Assembly: GCA_964542055.1 (NCBI GenBank)
Contig: CAZITB010000060.1
Location: 1-16,500, forward strand
Reading direction: 5' to 3'
Origin: CAZITB01 sp964542055
GTDB taxonomy: Bacteria > Planctomycetota > Phycisphaerae > Sedimentisphaerales > CAMDDF01
DNA length: 16,500 nt
Shown here piece after piece: positions 6,304 through 13,949 of this stretch. The notes under the pieces were generated by a model. That model ran no database searches. It was not told the DNA's origin and saw only the letters and a list, made by a program, of their open reading frames with translations. Made by a program: the position numbers and the translations under genes. Every line of letters starts with the position of its first letter. Position 1 is the stretch's first letter.

Positions 6304-7749
6304 TTAAATTTCGGGATTTTTTTCAGTGTCAAACATGTGCATCTGGTATCTTTCCAGAGCGAATTTATTTACTACGGTGCTGACGGGTATTTTGTAGTTC
6401 CCTGACCAGCATGCGGTGCAGTAATGGTCGGCGGGTTTTGAAACGCACGAAAGCATACCTTCGAGAGAGATGTACCCTATGGAATCGACTTCGAGGAAGT
6501 CTCTGATCTGATCGAGGGATTTATTATTGGCGAGCAGTTCTTCGTGGGTTGGGAAATCCACGCCATAAAAGCAGGGGCACCTGAGCGGCGGGCAGCTTAC
6601 ACGCATGTGAATTTCTTTTGCGCCTGCCTGGCGGAGTTGTTTGATTTTGCCCTTTGTGGTAGTGCCACGCACGACGGAATCATCGACGACGACGATTCTT
6701 TTGTCTTTTACTGCTTCTTTTACGACTGAAAGTTTGAGTTTAACCGCCAAATCCCGAAGTTCCTGGCTTGGCGAGATGAATGAGCGGCCGATGTAGTGGC
6801 TTCTTACGAATCCCATGTCGAATGGTATGCCGCTTTGGTTTGCGAATCCTATTGCAGCGCTGGTTCCGGAGTCGGGCACTGGTGTTACGATATCTGCTTC
6901 TACGGGATGCTCAATTGCCAGCTGGCTGCCCATTTTTTTGCGGGCGTTGTGAACACTGTCGCCGAAGATGTAGCTGTTTTGTTTTGCGAAATAGACGTGT
7001 TCGAAGATGCAATGTGCCGGTGTAATTGATTCGGTGTCGAAGAAAAATCGACTGTGGATGCCGTGCTGGTCGAGTGTAACTATTTCGCCGGGTTCAACAT
7101 CTCGGATGTATTTGGCGTCTATCGCGTCGAGTGCGCAAGTTTCGCTTGCTACTACATAGGCGCCTTCGTCAGTTCTTCCGATGCAAAGGGGTCTTATGCC
7201 GTATGTGTCGCGTGCAGCTTCGATTCGGTCGGGAAAAAGGAAAAGCAGGCTAAAAGCGCCCTGGAGGTGCCGGAGTACGTGGCCTACCTGGTCTGGCTTG
7301 GAAATATGGGTCGGTTTTGCCAGCAGGTGTATGATTATTTCTGTATCGCCGGTGGTGTTGAAGATGTGGCCGTATGCTTCGTATTCGTCTCTTAGCAGTG
7401 ATGCATTTATAAGATTTCCGTTGTGAGCTACCGCTACCTGTCCGCGGGAATATTCCATTAGCATTGGCTGGGCGTTGGCGGCGACGCTTGATCCGGTTGT
7501 TGAATAGCGGACGTGTCCGACGGCCATTTTGTTTTGAAGAGATTTGAGAACTGATTTGTCTCTGAAAACTCTCTGGACATTTCCCATTCCTGCGTATCTT
7601 TTTATATATTCTCCGTCGCTGGAAACTATACCTGCTGATTCCTGTCCCCTGTGCTGTAGGCTGTGTAAACCGAAATATGTTTTATCTACTGCTTTTGGAT
7701 CCCCGTAAATACCGAAAATACCGCAGTTTTCTTTTTTGTCAGCTGCCAT
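6304..7749 (-). CDS. purF: Amidophosphoribosyltransferase (glutamine PRPP amidotransferase), Fe-S type
   Basis: PurF makes phosphoribosylamine from PRPP and glutamine, the first committed step of purine synthesis. I take the ATG at 7749 (MAADKKENCGIFG), giving 481 residues. A TTG four codons upstream is almost on top of the AAAAGGA box. Cys9 follows an eight-residue propeptide and would become the N-terminal nucleophile of the glutaminase domain (HSLQHRGQESAGI, GHVRYSTTG, AHNGNLINA, NTTGDTE). The phosphoribosyltransferase domain carries the PRPP loop RIVVVDDSVVRGTT (about 351-364). Cysteines at about 247 (CIFEHVYF), 393 (RCPCFYG) and 444/447 (YCTACWSG) match the four [4Fe-4S] ligands of the Bacillus subtilis-type enzyme, so this is the oxygen-sensitive Fe-S class with propeptide processing. 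It is first in a purF-purM transcript and divergent from the kinase/ahcY operon. Confidence 0.96.
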   Translation of the reverse strand: MAADKKENCGIFGIYGDPKAVDKTYFGLHSLQHRGQESAGIVSSDGEYIKRYAGMGNVQRVFRDKSVLKSLQNKMAVGHVRYSTTGSSVAANAQPMLMEYSRGQVAVAHNGNLINASLLRDEYEAYGHIFNTTGDTEIIIHLLAKPTHISKPDQVGHVLRHLQGAFSLLFLFPDRIEAARDTYGIRPLCIGRTDEGAYVVASETCALDAIDAKYIRDVEPGEIVTLDQHGIHSRFFFDTESITPAHCIFEHVYFAKQNSYIFGDSVHNARKKMGSQLAIEHPVEADIVTPVPDSGTSAAIGFANQSGIPFDMGFVRSHYIGRSFISPSQELRDLAVKLKLSVVKEAVKDKRIVVVDDSVVRGTTTKGKIKQLRQAGAKEIHMRVSCPPLRCPCFYGVDFPTHEELLANNKSLDQIRDFLEVDSIGYISLEGMLSCVSKPADHYCTACWSGNYKIPVSTVVNKFALERYQMHMFDTEKNPEI

Positions 7750-7792
7750 TAAATCTACCAAATCCTTTTAACGGTTTATATGTCATAAATTA

Positions 7793-7808
7793 GATAACGG
7801 AGGTTATC
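7793..7808 (-). promoter_or_regulatory. Inverted repeat in the purF 5' leader
   Basis: GATAAC-ctcc-GTTATC (minus strand) is a perfect six-base stem with a CTCC loop, lying just downstream of the predicted purF transcription start and about 45 nt before its ATG. It could stabilise the 5' end of the mRNA or be a repressor site. The CUCC loop is complementary to SD-like GGAG, but the purF ribosome-binding site reads AAAAGGA, so direct masking is doubtful. Confidence 0.3.
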
Positions 7809-7821
7809 CTTGAATGGTTAG

Positions 7822-7849
7822 TTTATACCAAATACGCGTGATAAGTCAA
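7822..7849 (-). promoter_or_regulatory. Predicted purF-purM promoter
   Basis: On the minus strand, TTGACT (7849-7844), a 16-nt spacer and TATAAA (7827-7822), giving a start near 7815 and a leader of about 65 nt. I do not recognise a purine riboswitch in this leader. Confidence 0.55.
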
Positions 7850-7865
7850 TTGTGTTTAAAAAATG

Positions 7866-7894
7866 TTGCAACTAAACGAGTTTTCCAGTATATA
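7866..7894 (+). promoter_or_regulatory. Predicted promoter of the PfkB-channel-kinase-ahcY operon
   Basis: TTGCAA (7866-7871), a 17-nt spacer and TATATA (7889-7894) lie about 33 nt upstream of the first ATG of the operon. The match is moderate and the surrounding DNA AT-rich. It is back-to-back with the purF promoter, so the two units could be co-regulated. Confidence 0.45.
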
Positions 7895-7927
7895 AATATC
7901 ATATAAAAGGTTAAAAGGATTATCTTG

Positions 7928-8872
7928 ATGGCAGCAAAAATACCTAAAGTAGTTGTTGCGGGTCCAAGTTATACGGACATGGCAATTCAATGCGAGGGGA
8001 CACCGGAGCCGGGAAAGTATGTCAAAGGTCTTGGATTTTCATACAATCCTTGGGGGTCGGGTCCGAATCAGGCGATCGAAGCTGCACTTTGCGGATGTTC
8101 GGTGTCTCTTGTGAGTTGTATAGGCAAGGATTGTTTCGGGGAGAACATTCGTGCAAATCTTCTCAAATTCGGAGTCAATACAGACAATCTTTTTGTTACA
8201 GAGGCGAAAAATACCGGAACAATTTTTACGCTGGTCGATAATAACGGGGAGAATACCGGTTGTGTTTCAGAGGGGGCAAATAGCGCGTTTACGGTAGAAC
8301 ATGCCAGCTGTGCGAGTGTTGAGGGAGTGATTACCGATGCGAATTGCTGTTTGATCAATGATTATAATGATCGTGAAGCGATAATTTCGCTGATCCGTAA
8401 TACGGAGATGCACCATACTAATTCTATTTTGGATATCAAGTTTTCGCCTCGAAATCATAGCGACGAGATTGAGAGCTGGCCGCAGGACTTTTTCAATGTA
8501 GATGTGATGATATGTGAACCAGACCCGAGTTTGAATGAGGATTCGACGGGGCTTGTGCATGAATTGAAGATGATAGCGACCGATATTGTTGCTCGGGGGG
8601 TCAACACAGTTATTATGCGGTGCGGAAGGCGAGGGTGTCTGATCGCGAGCAGGGAATTTAATGAGGTGATTGAGCCGCTTGAGCCGGAATTGGTGCCGAT
8701 GTCTTGCGGGCGAGATGCTTTTTTGGGGGCGATAGCAGCGTGTTCTGCGGTTGGTGATGATGCCAAGCGAGCGACAAAGTTTGCTATGGTTGCGGAGTTA
8801 ATAGCATGCCAGAGGACGCCGACCCAGGAAAATCTTCCCAAAAAATCTGAAATTCTGGAACTGCTTTTGTAG
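7928..8872 (+). CDS. PfkB/ribokinase-family protein with degenerate active-site motif
   Basis: A 314-residue protein with the ribokinase fold: VVVAGPSYTDMAIQ at the N-terminus, the substrate-side glycine motif WGSGPNQAIEAA (about 42-53), and a C-terminal region aligning with the family's anion-hole/catalytic motif. That motif, normally D-T-x-G-A-G-D-x-F, reads MSCGRDAFLGA here (about 258-268). The catalytic aspartate (Asp263) is kept, but the glycine pair forming the anion hole is replaced by G-R and the leading D-T-T is lost. The protein has about 15 cysteines, unusual for this family. It may be a weak or redirected kinase, or a pseudokinase that only binds nucleoside or sugar. Start: the ATG at 7928 has AAAAGGA about 8 nt upstream; a TTG directly before it is not needed. 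It heads the operon with the channel fusion, the canonical PfkB enzyme and ahcY. Substrate unknown. Confidence 0.8.
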   Translation: MAAKIPKVVVAGPSYTDMAIQCEGTPEPGKYVKGLGFSYNPWGSGPNQAIEAALCGCSVSLVSCIGKDCFGENIRANLLKFGVNTDNLFVTEAKNTGTIFTLVDNNGENTGCVSEGANSAFTVEHASCASVEGVITDANCCLINDYNDREAIISLIRNTEMHHTNSILDIKFSPRNHSDEIESWPQDFFNVDVMICEPDPSLNEDSTGLVHELKMIATDIVARGVNTVIMRCGRRGCLIASREFNEVIEPLEPELVPMSCGRDAFLGAIAACSAVGDDAKRATKFAMVAELIACQRTPTQENLPKKSEILELLL

Positions 8873-8893
8873 GTTACTAGGAAGTAGAAGAAA

Positions 8894-10054
8894 ATGGCGG
8901 AATTCAGGAAAGAAAAGCAGAAAATACCGGCAAAAGAACTTTTGGCTGCTATTGCCAGGGGTGACGAAATCCATTTTACCAAATGTTCGATAGAAGGTCC
9001 GCTGGATGTGAATCGATACTTTGATGAAAACTCTGTGGTAATGAAAGATCAGCTTGATTATGTTGAGGAAGATGGAAAGACAGTAAAATTTTCACAGAAA
9101 ATGGTTTTCGACAACTGCATTTTTGAAGATGATGTTGTATTCGCATCGTCCTGGTCTGAGCCGGAGGCACTGCGGGTAGTATTTAGGGGGGATGTTTCAT
9201 TTAATTTGTCTGAATTTAAAGGGCAAACACGTTTTTGCAATGGAGTCTTTGAAAAGCATTGCGGTTTCGATGGATGCACTTTTTCGGGTGTGGTCGATTT
9301 CAGGGGTGTGAATTTTAAAAGAGCGGCGATGTTTCGTACTACTACTTTTGAAGGTTACGGGCTGTTTAATCATGCTGTGTTTGACTTTAACAGCCGGTTT
9401 TCCAGCACTTTTTTCAGCAAGGGTGTGAATTTTACAAATGTTAAGTTTAAATATTACACTGATTTTGCGGGTGTTTACGCGGGAAGTAAGATGGTACCGG
9501 TTTACGACGGGATTTCTTTTGATAAGAGACATAACGGTGATGACGAGACATTCTGGCGTTTTATAAAGCAGAGCGCACAGGAATCGGGGCACTATCAGCT
9601 TTCGGGTGAGACGTTTTATAAAGAACGCTGTGCCCATTTGCTGTTTAAGCTAAAGGGAGCCGGTTATGAGCATCATAAGTGGTATCAGAAGCTCTGGCGA
9701 TATATTTATGGAATCAGGCTTTTACCGGAGCTAATATTCGGCAGGTTGCTATTTGGATATGGGGAAAGGCCGACACGTGTACTTATTTCCAGTGCGATCG
9801 TGATCGTTGGATGCGCGTTGATGTATAAGTATAATTTTACGCATATTCTTTTTCAGGGTAAGGTTCTGGAAGAAGGTAATTTTTTAGATTATTTATATTT
9901 TAGTGTTACGACATTTGCGACGCTTGGGCTGGGCGATGTTTATCCCAAAGGTGATTCTTTTTTGAGGATCGTTGTGATGCTGGAGGTGTTGGCAGGTGCG
10001 TGCTTGATGTCTTTATTTGTTGTAAGTTTAGCTAAGCGATTTTCACGGAGTTAG
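8894..10054 (+). CDS. Pentapeptide-repeat / two-TM ion channel fusion protein
   Basis: A 386-residue protein. Residues about 25-210 are a degenerate pentapeptide-repeat (right-handed beta-helix) region with Phe recurring about every five residues, for example FRGDVSFNLSEFKGQTRF and VVDFRGVNFKRAAMF. Residues about 218-255 (FWRFIKQSAQESGHYQLSGETFYKERC) resemble the linker seen in cyanobacterial and planctomycete pentapeptide-channel proteins. After that come a first membrane span (about 296-312), a pore loop with filter TTFATLGLGDVYP (filter TLGLGD at 343-348), and a second span (about 357-379). Two-TM channels of this class are usually potassium-selective with TVGYGD; leucine replaces tyrosine here. 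There is no signal peptide, so the repeats should be cytoplasmic and may sense a ligand. It starts 21 nt after the PfkB stop, and the downstream kinase starts 21 nt after its own stop, so it is firmly inside the operon. The ribosome-binding site is weak (AGGA about 14 nt away). Confidence 0.85.
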   Translation: MAEFRKEKQKIPAKELLAAIARGDEIHFTKCSIEGPLDVNRYFDENSVVMKDQLDYVEEDGKTVKFSQKMVFDNCIFEDDVVFASSWSEPEALRVVFRGDVSFNLSEFKGQTRFCNGVFEKHCGFDGCTFSGVVDFRGVNFKRAAMFRTTTFEGYGLFNHAVFDFNSRFSSTFFSKGVNFTNVKFKYYTDFAGVYAGSKMVPVYDGISFDKRHNGDDETFWRFIKQSAQESGHYQLSGETFYKERCAHLLFKLKGAGYEHHKWYQKLWRYIYGIRLLPELIFGRLLFGYGERPTRVLISSAIVIVGCALMYKYNFTHILFQGKVLEEGNFLDYLYFSVTTFATLGLGDVYPKGDSFLRIVVMLEVLAGACLMSLFVVSLAKRFSRS

Positions 10055-10075
10055 TTAATTTATTAAAGGTCATGG

Positions 10076-11092
10076 ATGGATATTTCAGAAGTTAAAATTA
10101 CAGGTGCTGGGTCGCCGATCGTTGATATGCTTGCCCAGATCGATGAAGATTTTGTAAGGTCTTATGTCGGTGCCAAAGGCGGAATGGAACTTATCAATGA
10201 TGAACAGATGCAGGTTCTTTTGGAATTGCTTCCTAAGCCGGCGACAATGGCGGCGGGCGGTTCGGCGGCGAATACGATTTCTGCGCTGGCGAGGCTTGGC
10301 GGGCGATGCGGATTTTTGGGTAAGCTTGGCAATGATGAGCTGGCAGAAGATTATTTGAAGATTTTTAAATCGATCGGCGGCGATGCGGGACATTTTAAGT
10401 ATTCGAATGATCACAGGACGGCGGTTTGTATAAGCATGATAACGCCCGATCATGAGCGGACGATGCGGACTTGTTTGCGGGCGGCGGCGATGCTTGGTCC
10501 TGATGAGATTGAGAGCGGTGATTTCGAAGGATATGATCTGATCCATATCGAAGGATATTTGCTGTTTAACCGAGAGTTGACTTATGCTATAATGAGTCGA
10601 GCGAAAGAGGCAGGATGCAGAATAAGTCTGGATCTTGGTTCTTTCGAGATAGTAAAGATGTTTAAGGATACGGTTGTTGATCTTCTCGAGAAGTATGTTG
10701 ATATTGTTTTCGCTAACGAAGATGAGGCGGAGGCGTTTAGCGGCGATGATGATTTACAGTCGGCGATAAAGCAGCTTGGAAGTTATTGTGAGGTGGCGGT
10801 AGTGAAGATGGGGGCTGAAGGTTCGATGATACTTTGTGCAGGGGAGATAGTTGATGTGGCAGTTGAAAAAGTTGATAATGTTATAGATACGACCGGCGCC
10901 GGTGATTACTGGGCGGCAGGTTTTTTATATGGATATCTGACGGGAAAGCCGATGGAGATTTGCGGACGAATGGGTTCGATTCTGGGAGCTGAAGTTGTTA
11001 CCCAGATCGGTGCGGTGCTCCTGGAGGAACGTTGGAAAGCAGTGAAGGAAAAATTTGAAAATTTATGTTCATTAAAAGCAGGAGATTGTTAA
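10076..11092 (+). CDS. PfkB-family kinase, probable adenosine kinase
   Basis: A 338-residue ribokinase-family enzyme with intact motifs: GAGSPIVDML near the N-terminus, GGSAANTISALARLGG (61-76), the magnesium/nucleotide element NEDEAE (214-219), and the anion-hole/catalytic motif DTTGAGD (271-277, Asp277 as base). These fit bacterial PfkB enzymes usually annotated as adenosine kinases (adenosine + ATP to AMP + ADP). The assignment is strengthened by context: its stop codon overlaps the ahcY start (TAATG), and AhcY releases adenosine, whose removal pulls the reversible SAH hydrolysis forward. AAAGGT lies about 6 nt before the ATG at 10076. An alternative ATG at 10072 reads into an early stop. 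A sugar kinase cannot be excluded from sequence alone. This copy is canonical, in contrast to the degenerate PfkB protein two genes upstream. Confidence 0.8.
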   Translation: MDISEVKITGAGSPIVDMLAQIDEDFVRSYVGAKGGMELINDEQMQVLLELLPKPATMAAGGSAANTISALARLGGRCGFLGKLGNDELAEDYLKIFKSIGGDAGHFKYSNDHRTAVCISMITPDHERTMRTCLRAAAMLGPDEIESGDFEGYDLIHIEGYLLFNRELTYAIMSRAKEAGCRISLDLGSFEIVKMFKDTVVDLLEKYVDIVFANEDEAEAFSGDDDLQSAIKQLGSYCEVAVVKMGAEGSMILCAGEIVDVAVEKVDNVIDTTGAGDYWAAGFLYGYLTGKPMEICGRMGSILGAEVVTQIGAVLLEERWKAVKEKFENLCSLKAGDC

Positions 11093-12507
11093 TGCCCGAA
11101 TTAGAAAAGACAGACAGTTATATCATCAGGAATATGTCGCAGGCCGATTTCGGCAGGAAAGAGATAGAGATAGCGGAACACGAGATGCCGGGATTAATGG
11201 CAACACGTGAAAAATACGGCAAGGATAAGCCTCTTAAAGGTTCACGTGTAATGGGCAGTTTGCATATGACCATTCAGACTGCAGTTTTAATCGAGACGCT
11301 CAAGGAACTTGGGGCGGATGTTCGGTGGGCTTCGTGCAATATATTTTCTACGCAGGATCATGCGGCGGCGGCAATTGCGAAAAGCGGGACTCCTGTTTTT
11401 GCTTATAAAGGCGAATCACTTGACGAGTATTGGGAATATACGTTGAAGGCGCTTACCTGGGGGGACGGTGACGGCCCTGATATTATCATCGATGACGGCG
11501 GCGACGCAACGCTGATGGTTCACAGGGGATATTACGCGGAAGAGGATCCGGGAATTCTGGATGAAGCGACAGACAATAAAGAGGTGAAGATACTTAACCG
11601 TGTTTTGAAGGAGCGATTGAAGGAAGATGATCAGTTCTGGCATAAGGTTGTGAAACGATGCAAAGGTGTTTCGGAAGAGACGACCACCGGTGTTCACAGG
11701 CTTTACCAGATGAAAGAAAAGGGGACGCTTTTGTTCCCGGCGATAAACGTAAATGATTCAGTTACGAAGTCCAAGTTTGATAATATTTATGGGTGCCGTG
11801 AGTCGCTTGTTGATGCGATAAAGAGAGCGACCGATGTTATGATCGCAGGTAAGACGACGATGGTTTGCGGTTATGGTGATGTTGGTAAAGGCTGCGTCGA
11901 GACGCTTGCGGGGCATAGGGCGAAAGTTTATGTTAGCGAGATCGATCCGATTTGCGCGCTGCAGGCTTGTATGGCCGGTCATACGGTTGCGCGGATCGAG
12001 GATGTTTTGGGCTTTGCAGATATTTATGTTACAACGACGGGTAATTGCGATATTATTACTGCTGAGCATATGAGCAAGATGAAGGATCAGGCGATCGTTT
12101 GCAATATCGGACATTTCGATAATGAGATTCAGGTTGACAAGCTAAATGACTGGCCGGGCGTTAAAAGGATAAATATCAAGCCGGGCGTTGATAAGTACAC
12201 TTACCCGGATGGACATTCGATATTTTTGCTTGCAGAAGGCAGGCTGGTGAATCTTGGTTGTGCGACGGGGCATCCGAGTTTTGTGATGTCCAACAGCTTT
12301 ACGAACCAGGTTCTGGCGGCGATGGATAACTGGAACAACAAGAAAGATGTTGATGTTTATCGTTTGAGTAAGAAGCTCGATGAAGAGGTTGCAAGGCTTC
12401 ATTTGGGCCAGCTTGGTGCGAAATTGACCAAGTTGACGAAAGAACAGTCGGAGTATATCGGTTATCCTGTTGAGGGGCCGTATAAGCCGGAGCATTATCG
12501 TTACTAA
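11092..12507 (+). CDS. ahcY: S-adenosylhomocysteine hydrolase (adenosylhomocysteinase)
   Basis: AhcY reversibly splits SAH into adenosine and homocysteine, relieving product inhibition of methyltransferases. The start is the ATG at 11092, giving 471 residues, with AGGAG about 9 nt upstream; it overlaps the kinase stop by one base, indicating translational coupling. An ATG nine codons earlier lies inside the kinase gene and is rejected. Motifs: LHMTIQTA (57-64), SCNIFSTQDHAAAA (81-94), DDGGDAT (134-140), EETTTG (195-200), catalytic NDSVTKSKFDN (221-231), the NAD-binding GYGDVGKG (260-267), EIDPICALQA, NIGHFDNEI and HPSFVMSNSFTNQ, and a C-terminal KPEHYRY tail that reaches the neighbouring subunit's NAD. 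The insert around 163-192 is typical of the longer bacterial/eukaryotic form. The gene is intact and followed by an intrinsic terminator. Confidence 0.97.
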   Translation: MPELEKTDSYIIRNMSQADFGRKEIEIAEHEMPGLMATREKYGKDKPLKGSRVMGSLHMTIQTAVLIETLKELGADVRWASCNIFSTQDHAAAAIAKSGTPVFAYKGESLDEYWEYTLKALTWGDGDGPDIIIDDGGDATLMVHRGYYAEEDPGILDEATDNKEVKILNRVLKERLKEDDQFWHKVVKRCKGVSEETTTGVHRLYQMKEKGTLLFPAINVNDSVTKSKFDNIYGCRESLVDAIKRATDVMIAGKTTMVCGYGDVGKGCVETLAGHRAKVYVSEIDPICALQACMAGHTVARIEDVLGFADIYVTTTGNCDIITAEHMSKMKDQAIVCNIGHFDNEIQVDKLNDWPGVKRINIKPGVDKYTYPDGHSIFLLAEGRLVNLGCATGHPSFVMSNSFTNQVLAAMDNWNNKKDVDVYRLSKKLDEEVARLHLGQLGAKLTKLTKEQSEYIGYPVEGPYKPEHYRY

Positions 12508-12523
12508 TAATAGGATTTTAAGA

Positions 12524-12548
12524 GCGGGTTTTGTGCCCGCTTTTTTTT
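12524..12548 (+). terminator. Intrinsic terminator after ahcY
   Basis: GCGGG (12524-12528), a seven-base loop and CCCGC (12536-12540) are followed by eight T. It lies 16 bp after the ahcY stop and closes the four-gene operon. bioA is therefore transcribed from its own weak promoter, which I could not identify in the 42 bp left before its ATG, or by read-through. Confidence 0.85.
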
Positions 12549-12590
12549 GCGCCTGGATAATGACAAAGATTTAAAGTTTTGGATAGGATT

Positions 12591-13949
12591 ATGGATACAG
12601 AGAAGTTATTGGATTTGGATAAGAAATATGTCTGGCACCCTTTTACGCAGATGTCGCAGTGGGTTGCAAATGAGCAGACGGTGATTGAGTCAGGTGATGG
12701 TTTTTACCTGGTAGATACTGATGGTAAGCGGTATATAGATGGGGTTAGCAGTTTGTGGTGCAATGTTCACGGGCATAAGGTTAAGAAAATCGATGATGCT
12801 ATACGTGCGCAGCTTGATAAGATTGCTCATTGTACTTTGCTGGGGCTTGGACAGAGACGGTCGATCGAGCTGGCAGAGAAGCTGGTGGAGATTATGCCGG
12901 AAGGGTTGAATAAGGTTTTTTATTCGGACAGCGGTGCGACATCGGTTGAGATCGCGATAAAGATGGCTTATCAGTATTGGGCGAATATCGGGCAAGAGGG
13001 CAAGAAAAGTTTTATCGCTTTGAAGGATGCTTATCATGGTGATACTGTGGGGTCGGTGAGTGTTGGCGGGATGGATTTGTTTCATGGCAAGTTTAAGTCG
13101 CTGCTTTTTGATACTTATTTTGCGCCGAGTCCGAATCCGTACAGGTTTGAGGGGACAAGCGAGGAGTGCGCGAAGTACAGCTTGGATGCTATTGAAAAGG
13201 TGCTGAAAGAAAAGGGTGCGGAGATTGCGGGTATAATTGTTGAGCCTCTGATACAGGGAGCGGCAGGGATGATCGTTCACCCGAGTGGGTTTTTGAAAGG
13301 TGTTGAGAGGCTTGCGCGGAAGTATGGAACGCTTTTGATCGTTGATGAGGTTGCGATGGGCTTTGGGCGGACGGGTAAGATGTTTGCCTGTGAGCATGAG
13401 GGGGTTCGGCCTGATTTGATGTGTCTGGCGAAAGGGATTACCGGGGGGTATTTGCCGCTGGCGGCGACTTTGGCCAGTGATGAGGTTTACGAATCTTTTC
13501 TGGGCGGGATAGAGGAGTTTAAAACTTTTTATCACGGCCATACTTACACGGGCAATGCGCTTGGATGTGCGGCGGCGGTTGCATCGCTGGAGCTTTTTGA
13601 AGAGAATGAGATAATTGAGAATATGGGGGAGAAAATTTTGCTGATTGATGAGTATTTTGAGGAATTCAGAGGGTTGGATTTTGTTGGTGATGCGCGGTAT
13701 GTGGGCATGGCGGGCGGAATTGAGATTGTGAAAGATAAAGAGACAAAAGAGTCTTTTGATTATACAGAGCAGGTTGGGGCGAAGTTGTGTATGGCGATGC
13801 GGGGGAAAGGCGCGATGATGCGGGGGCTGGGCGATGTTGTCGTTTTGATGCCGCCGGTTGCTATAGATTGCAAAACGCTTAAAACGTTGTTGGATATCGT
13901 TGAAGATACGCTGGTCAATGATTTGCCGGAGATAATAAAAAAAGGCTGA
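12591..13949 (+). CDS. bioA: Adenosylmethionine-8-amino-7-oxononanoate aminotransferase (DAPA synthase)
   Basis: BioA converts KAPA to DAPA in biotin synthesis, using SAM as amino donor and PLP as cofactor. I use the ATG at 12591 (MDTEKLLDLD), giving 452 residues. A TTG four codons upstream is less likely; the ribosome-binding site (GGATAGGAT) is close to the ATG. Motifs: WHPFTQM (15-21), YIDGVSSLWCNVHGH, SDSGATSVEIA, DAYHGDT (147-152), VEPLIQGAAGM, VDEVAMGFGRTG (251-262, Asp252 contacts the PLP nitrogen), the PLP lysine Lys281 in LAKGITGGYLP, and HTYTGNALGCAAA. WHPFTQM plus the SAM-type SLWCNVHGH distinguish it from ornithine/GABA aminotransferases. No other bio genes are in the window. The last codons and stop (KKG-TGA) lie inside the 5' arm of the terminator of the convergent PEP-CTERM gene, an unusual overlap. 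Confidence 0.94.
   Translation: MDTEKLLDLDKKYVWHPFTQMSQWVANEQTVIESGDGFYLVDTDGKRYIDGVSSLWCNVHGHKVKKIDDAIRAQLDKIAHCTLLGLGQRRSIELAEKLVEIMPEGLNKVFYSDSGATSVEIAIKMAYQYWANIGQEGKKSFIALKDAYHGDTVGSVSVGGMDLFHGKFKSLLFDTYFAPSPNPYRFEGTSEECAKYSLDAIEKVLKEKGAEIAGIIVEPLIQGAAGMIVHPSGFLKGVERLARKYGTLLIVDEVAMGFGRTGKMFACEHEGVRPDLMCLAKGITGGYLPLAATLASDEVYESFLGGIEEFKTFYHGHTYTGNALGCAAAVASLELFEENEIIENMGEKILLIDEYFEEFRGLDFVGDARYVGMAGGIEIVKDKETKESFDYTEQVGAKLCMAMRGKGAMMRGLGDVVVLMPPVAIDCKTLKTLLDIVEDTLVNDLPEIIKKG

Noticed and set aside
6287..6332. Longer purM beginning at 6332
   Set aside because: It would overlap purF by 29 nt and add 15 residues not found in the family. The 6287 start gives the expected N-terminus.
10072..10095. 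Alternative ATG at 10072 before the PfkB kinase
   Set aside because: It is out of frame with the kinase and meets a stop after seven codons.
12508..12590. SAM or SAH riboswitch near ahcY or bioA
   Set aside because: The ahcY start is inside the kinase gene, leaving no leader, and the 83-bp gap before bioA is filled by a terminator and a short spacer. No conserved aptamer is visible.
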